Under the pieces are notes generated by a model. That model worked only from the letters and a program-made list of their open reading frames with translations, did no database searches and was not told where the DNA came from. From contig CANRPU010000005.1 of assembly GCA_947632555.1 (NCBI GenBank), positions 118,625 to 182,624 of the forward strand: 64,000 nucleotides of DNA. The letters run 5' to 3'. Below, one piece after another: positions 61,705 to 64,000 of the stretch (position 1 is the stretch's first letter; each line of letters opens with the position of its first letter). The translations under genes were made by a program, and so were the position numbers. The stretch is from an uncultured Lachnospiraceae bacterium (GTDB taxonomy: Bacteria > Bacillota > Clostridia > Lachnospirales > Lachnospiraceae).

Positions 61705-62475
61705 TCACCAGCCCTGCTCCATAAGCCAGTTGTTCAGTTCTCTTTCACGGTCACGAAGCTCCTTATCACCGCCGTCAAAATGTCCCATTTCTTTTTCACC
61801 GACAATAGCGCCGTCCACAATGTAAAGCACTCTGCTGCACTTGGCGGCAACCCTCGCGTCGTGGGTCACGCACATGATCGTTGTCCCGTCACGGTTTAAG
61901 GAGAGCAGCTCGTTCATGACCTCATCAGAGTTTGCGCGGTTGAGAGCGCCTGTCGGCTCATCGGCAAAGATCATCCTGGGATTGTTTATCATACTGCGGC
62001 AGATACAAGCTCTCTGAAGCTGTCCGCCCGACACCTCGTTGATATCGTTGCCGCACACATCATCAATGCCGAGCCTGTGCATGAGCGCTCTGCCGCGCTC
62101 CTCGATCTGCCTGCGGCTCTCTCTGTTCTTTTTCGATTTTACCGCAGGAAAAATGATATTATCAAGTATGGAAAGATTTTTCATCATGTACATCTGCTGA
62201 AAAATAAAGCCCATTTCGTCAAGCCTGAGCCTTGCAAGCTGCCTTTCACCAAGCTTTGCCGTTTCCCTGCCGTTAAAGAGCACCTGTCCTGCGGTCACTT
62301 TGTCCATTCCCGAAACGCAGTAGAGCAGCGTGCTTTTGCCTGAGCCGGAGGGTCCCATGACCGCCACCATTTCACCCTCTCTGATCGTCAGATCGATGTT
62401 TTTCAACACATTGTTCTGATGTCTGTTCACGATATATGTCTTGCAAAGTCCCTTTGTCTGTAAAACCGTATTCAT
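61705..62475 (-). CDS. ABC transporter ATP-binding protein (MacB/LolD type)
   Basis: 256 residues. Walker A GPSGSGKST, Q-loop region FIFQQMYMMKNLS, signature VSGGQLQRACI, Walker B MIFADEPTGALN and the H-loop in VTHDARVA. The small size and the sequence NVLKNIDLTIREGEMVAVMGPSG match the ATPase partner of FtsX-type permeases, used for antimicrobial-peptide export or mechanotransmission rather than import. Start ATG at 62475 follows AGGAGG. The permease gene lies 13 bp upstream and the two-component genes follow. Confidence 0.95.
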   Translation of the reverse strand: MNTVLQTKGLCKTYIVNRHQNNVLKNIDLTIREGEMVAVMGPSGSGKSTLLYCVSGMDKVTAGQVLFNGRETAKLGERQLARLRLDEMGFIFQQMYMMKNLSILDNIIFPAVKSKKNRESRRQIEERGRALMHRLGIDDVCGNDINEVSGGQLQRACICRSMINNPRMIFADEPTGALNRANSDEVMNELLSLNRDGTTIMCVTHDARVAAKCSRVLYIVDGAIVGEKEMGHFDGGDKELRDRERELNNWLMEQGW

Positions 62476-62488
62476 TATGTTGTCCTCC

Positions 62489-64000
62489 TTATTCTATGCT
62501 TGCCGTGTCGGAAGCCTTGATTGTTTTTGTGTAAAGCGCCGTCAAAAACAAGCCCATGACTGTCACGCCAATGAGAATTGCCGGGCAGATCACAAATATT
62601 TCCAGCGGGTCAAAATCACATTTCAAACCTGATATATCGCCGACCATATTACCTACCCAATTCATCATTACGTTGCTGATCGGCATAAGCAGCGCGGTGG
62701 AAACGATGCAGGCAATGAACGATACGATCACAAATCTGAGCGAATGCTGCAGAATGATACTGCCGTTCCCGATGCCCACCGCCTTCATCAGCGCAATCTC
62801 GCTCTTTTCCTTAGAGATAAACGAACGCTCCATAAGTATGACGATCAATGCCGTTATGATCACGGTAATGATCATCATCATCTGTTTGATCTCATTCAAC
62901 GTATTGGACATTCCCGTAAAATTATTGATGTAATCCGGGGTCGAATACACCTTGTCAGTTTCGAGCAGGATTCTCAGCTTTTCAATGTTTTGGTTTATCT
63001 GCTCCTTGTCGGGACTGCCGTCAAAGTGTATCTGCGCGCCCATCACATTACTTGCCCCCTGATGTCCGAGGTCAAAATCTTTATATAGAAAAGCGGCATT
63101 ATCGGAGTTGACGAACGAAGAAAATGTTCCCGTGATCATAAACTCATACTCTTTCTCATTTATGACTGCCGTTACCCTGTCACCAATCTCTGCGTCCAGA
63201 TTATCGAGAGTGCCTGCCGTTACGGCGATCTCGTCAATCTTCTGTGGTGCGCTGCCTTCGTCTACATAGAACGTGTCATTTGTTTCCCCTTTTATGACGC
63301 GGAAATTAACCGTTTCCGTTTTGTCTTCGTGCGATGTTTCAAACTGCGCGCTTATCGTCATTGTGCATTTGCCGGGCATTCCATTATCGGCAAGAAGCTT
63401 TTCGATATCGGCGATGATCTGCTGATACGTACTCTGATCTACCAAGACTTCTCCAAATATTTCGCTATCCATGATATGCGCTTCACTTGAGGGTACATCG
63501 AAGAAACGCAGTATCTTTTCACTTTTGAGTGTCAATGCAAAATTTGACATGATCGTCATCAGCAGTATACAGAGCGTGAACACAACTACTATGATGGAGA
63601 ACTGCTTCGGTGAACTGATCACGTCATTGACCGAGAGAAACGCGGTCTGTGGCAGCTTTGACCGCCCTAAGCGCAAAAGGCTCTTTCTTCGAAAGCGCTC
63701 GCCCGTCTGACCGTTTCTTACCGCGTCGATGGGCGAGAGTTTATTGACTCTGCGTGTGCAGCCGTAGCAGAACAGCAGGATAATGATAACGACTGCCGCA
63801 GTGCTTAAAAGTCCCATAAGCGTACTGTTTCCGCTGCCAAAAACGATATTTTTCGATACCGTTTCCATCATCATATCCCCGAGAGGGACAGAACAAAAAT
63901 ATCCTATCAGCGCACCGATTACAGTAATGGCAAGATACTTGACGATATATAGGCTTCTTATACTGCCGCCCCCGATACCCACCGCCTTCATTACACCAAT
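62489..64000 (-). CDS. FtsX/MacB-type ABC permease, C-terminal part (gene runs off the window)
   Basis: At least 503 residues in frame to the window edge; the N-terminus is outside. Two FtsX-like units are seen: one at the edge (GVMKAVGIGGGSIRSL) and one near the C-terminus (ALMKAVGIGNGSIILQH) with the surrounding helices, separated by a large extracellular domain (about residues 175-350). This is the eight-helix ABC3 permease form. It partners with the downstream ATPase. The operon with a sensor kinase resembles BceAB/VraFG-type peptide-resistance modules, but the canonical BceS lacks a large sensor, so this is only an analogy. Confidence 0.9.
   Translation of the reverse strand: MGVMKAVGIGGGSIRSLYIVKYLAITVIGALIGYFCSVPLGDMMMETVSKNIVFGSGNSTLMGLLSTAAVVIIILLFCYGCTRRVNKLSPIDAVRNGQTGERFRRKSLLRLGRSKLPQTAFLSVNDVISSPKQFSIIVVVFTLCILLMTIMSNFALTLKSEKILRFFDVPSSEAHIMDSEIFGEVLVDQSTYQQIIADIEKLLADNGMPGKCTMTISAQFETSHEDKTETVNFRVIKGETNDTFYVDEGSAPQKIDEIAVTAGTLDNLDAEIGDRVTAVINEKEYEFMITGTFSSFVNSDNAAFLYKDFDLGHQGASNVMGAQIHFDGSPDKEQINQNIEKLRILLETDKVYSTPDYINNFTGMSNTLNEIKQMMMIITVIITALIVILMERSFISKEKSEIALMKAVGIGNGSIILQHSLRFVIVSFIACIVSTALLMPISNVMMNWVGNMVGDISGLKCDFDPLEIFVICPAILIGVTVMGLFLTALYTKTIKASDTASIE

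Overview
The window looks like chromosome from an anaerobic Firmicute of the Clostridia, most likely the Lachnospiraceae. The evidence is a T-box in front of valS, strong AGGAGG-type ribosome binding sites, a ThiT-type ECF transporter behind a TPP riboswitch, AddAB instead of RecBCD, a split purH (PurO plus a stand-alone AICAR transformylase), and clostridial families such as DUF6062 and the DUF4130/radical-SAM repair pair. Most genes lie on the minus strand. I saw no rRNA, tRNA, insertion sequence, prophage or CRISPR array. The species assignment is inference.

Layout. 1-7.3 kb: the N-terminal part of valS with its T-box; a zinc-ribbon membrane protein with a repeat tail; an ECF S-component (plus strand); and a GH13 amylase followed by two cell-envelope proteins. 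7.3-13.7 kb: a DinG/XPD-type helicase with an N-terminal PD-(D/E)XK nuclease domain, an HPr-like protein without the active-site histidine, a DUF4130 plus radical-SAM repair pair whose promoter lies between two LexA-type boxes, and asnA. 13.7-23.5 kb: an NlpC/P60 hydrolase, a chemoreceptor and gltBD. 23.5-26.1 kb: a HAD-CPBP fusion protein and riboswitch-controlled thiT. 26.1-34.5 kb: a compact DNA-repair operon, exoA-mpg-addB-addA. 34.6-42.4 kb: a HAD-IIA phosphatase, an M19 dipeptidase, an MBOAT/SGNH pair, DUF6062, a TetR regulator, a small anchored acidic protein and a MocR regulator. 42.4-55.4 kb: a run of nine minus-strand genes that continues into the MocR gene: GGDEF-EAL, purO, AICAR transformylase, DHH phosphoesterase, a GT-C-type membrane protein, a TIR-domain membrane protein, glnS and DUF2225. 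55.4-58.5 kb: an iron-sulfur aldo/keto reductase and a TetR-CPBP-GNAT operon. 58.5-64 kb: a visibly more AT-rich stretch with a peptidase S51 remnant, an unrecognised protein, and a two-component system next to an ABC/FtsX exporter that runs off the window.

DNA repair is the strongest theme: a BER and double-strand-break operon (ExoIII, 3-methyladenine glycosylase, AddAB), an apparently SOS-controlled radical-SAM pair, and a helicase-nuclease. RNA-level control is the second theme: a T-box for valS, a TPP riboswitch whose last hairpin both buries the Shine-Dalgarno and has terminator form, and an intrinsic terminator placed at the very 5' end of the predicted gltB transcript. The proteins I could assign least and found most interesting are the TIR-membrane-propeller protein, the HAD-CPBP fusion and the nuclease-helicase.
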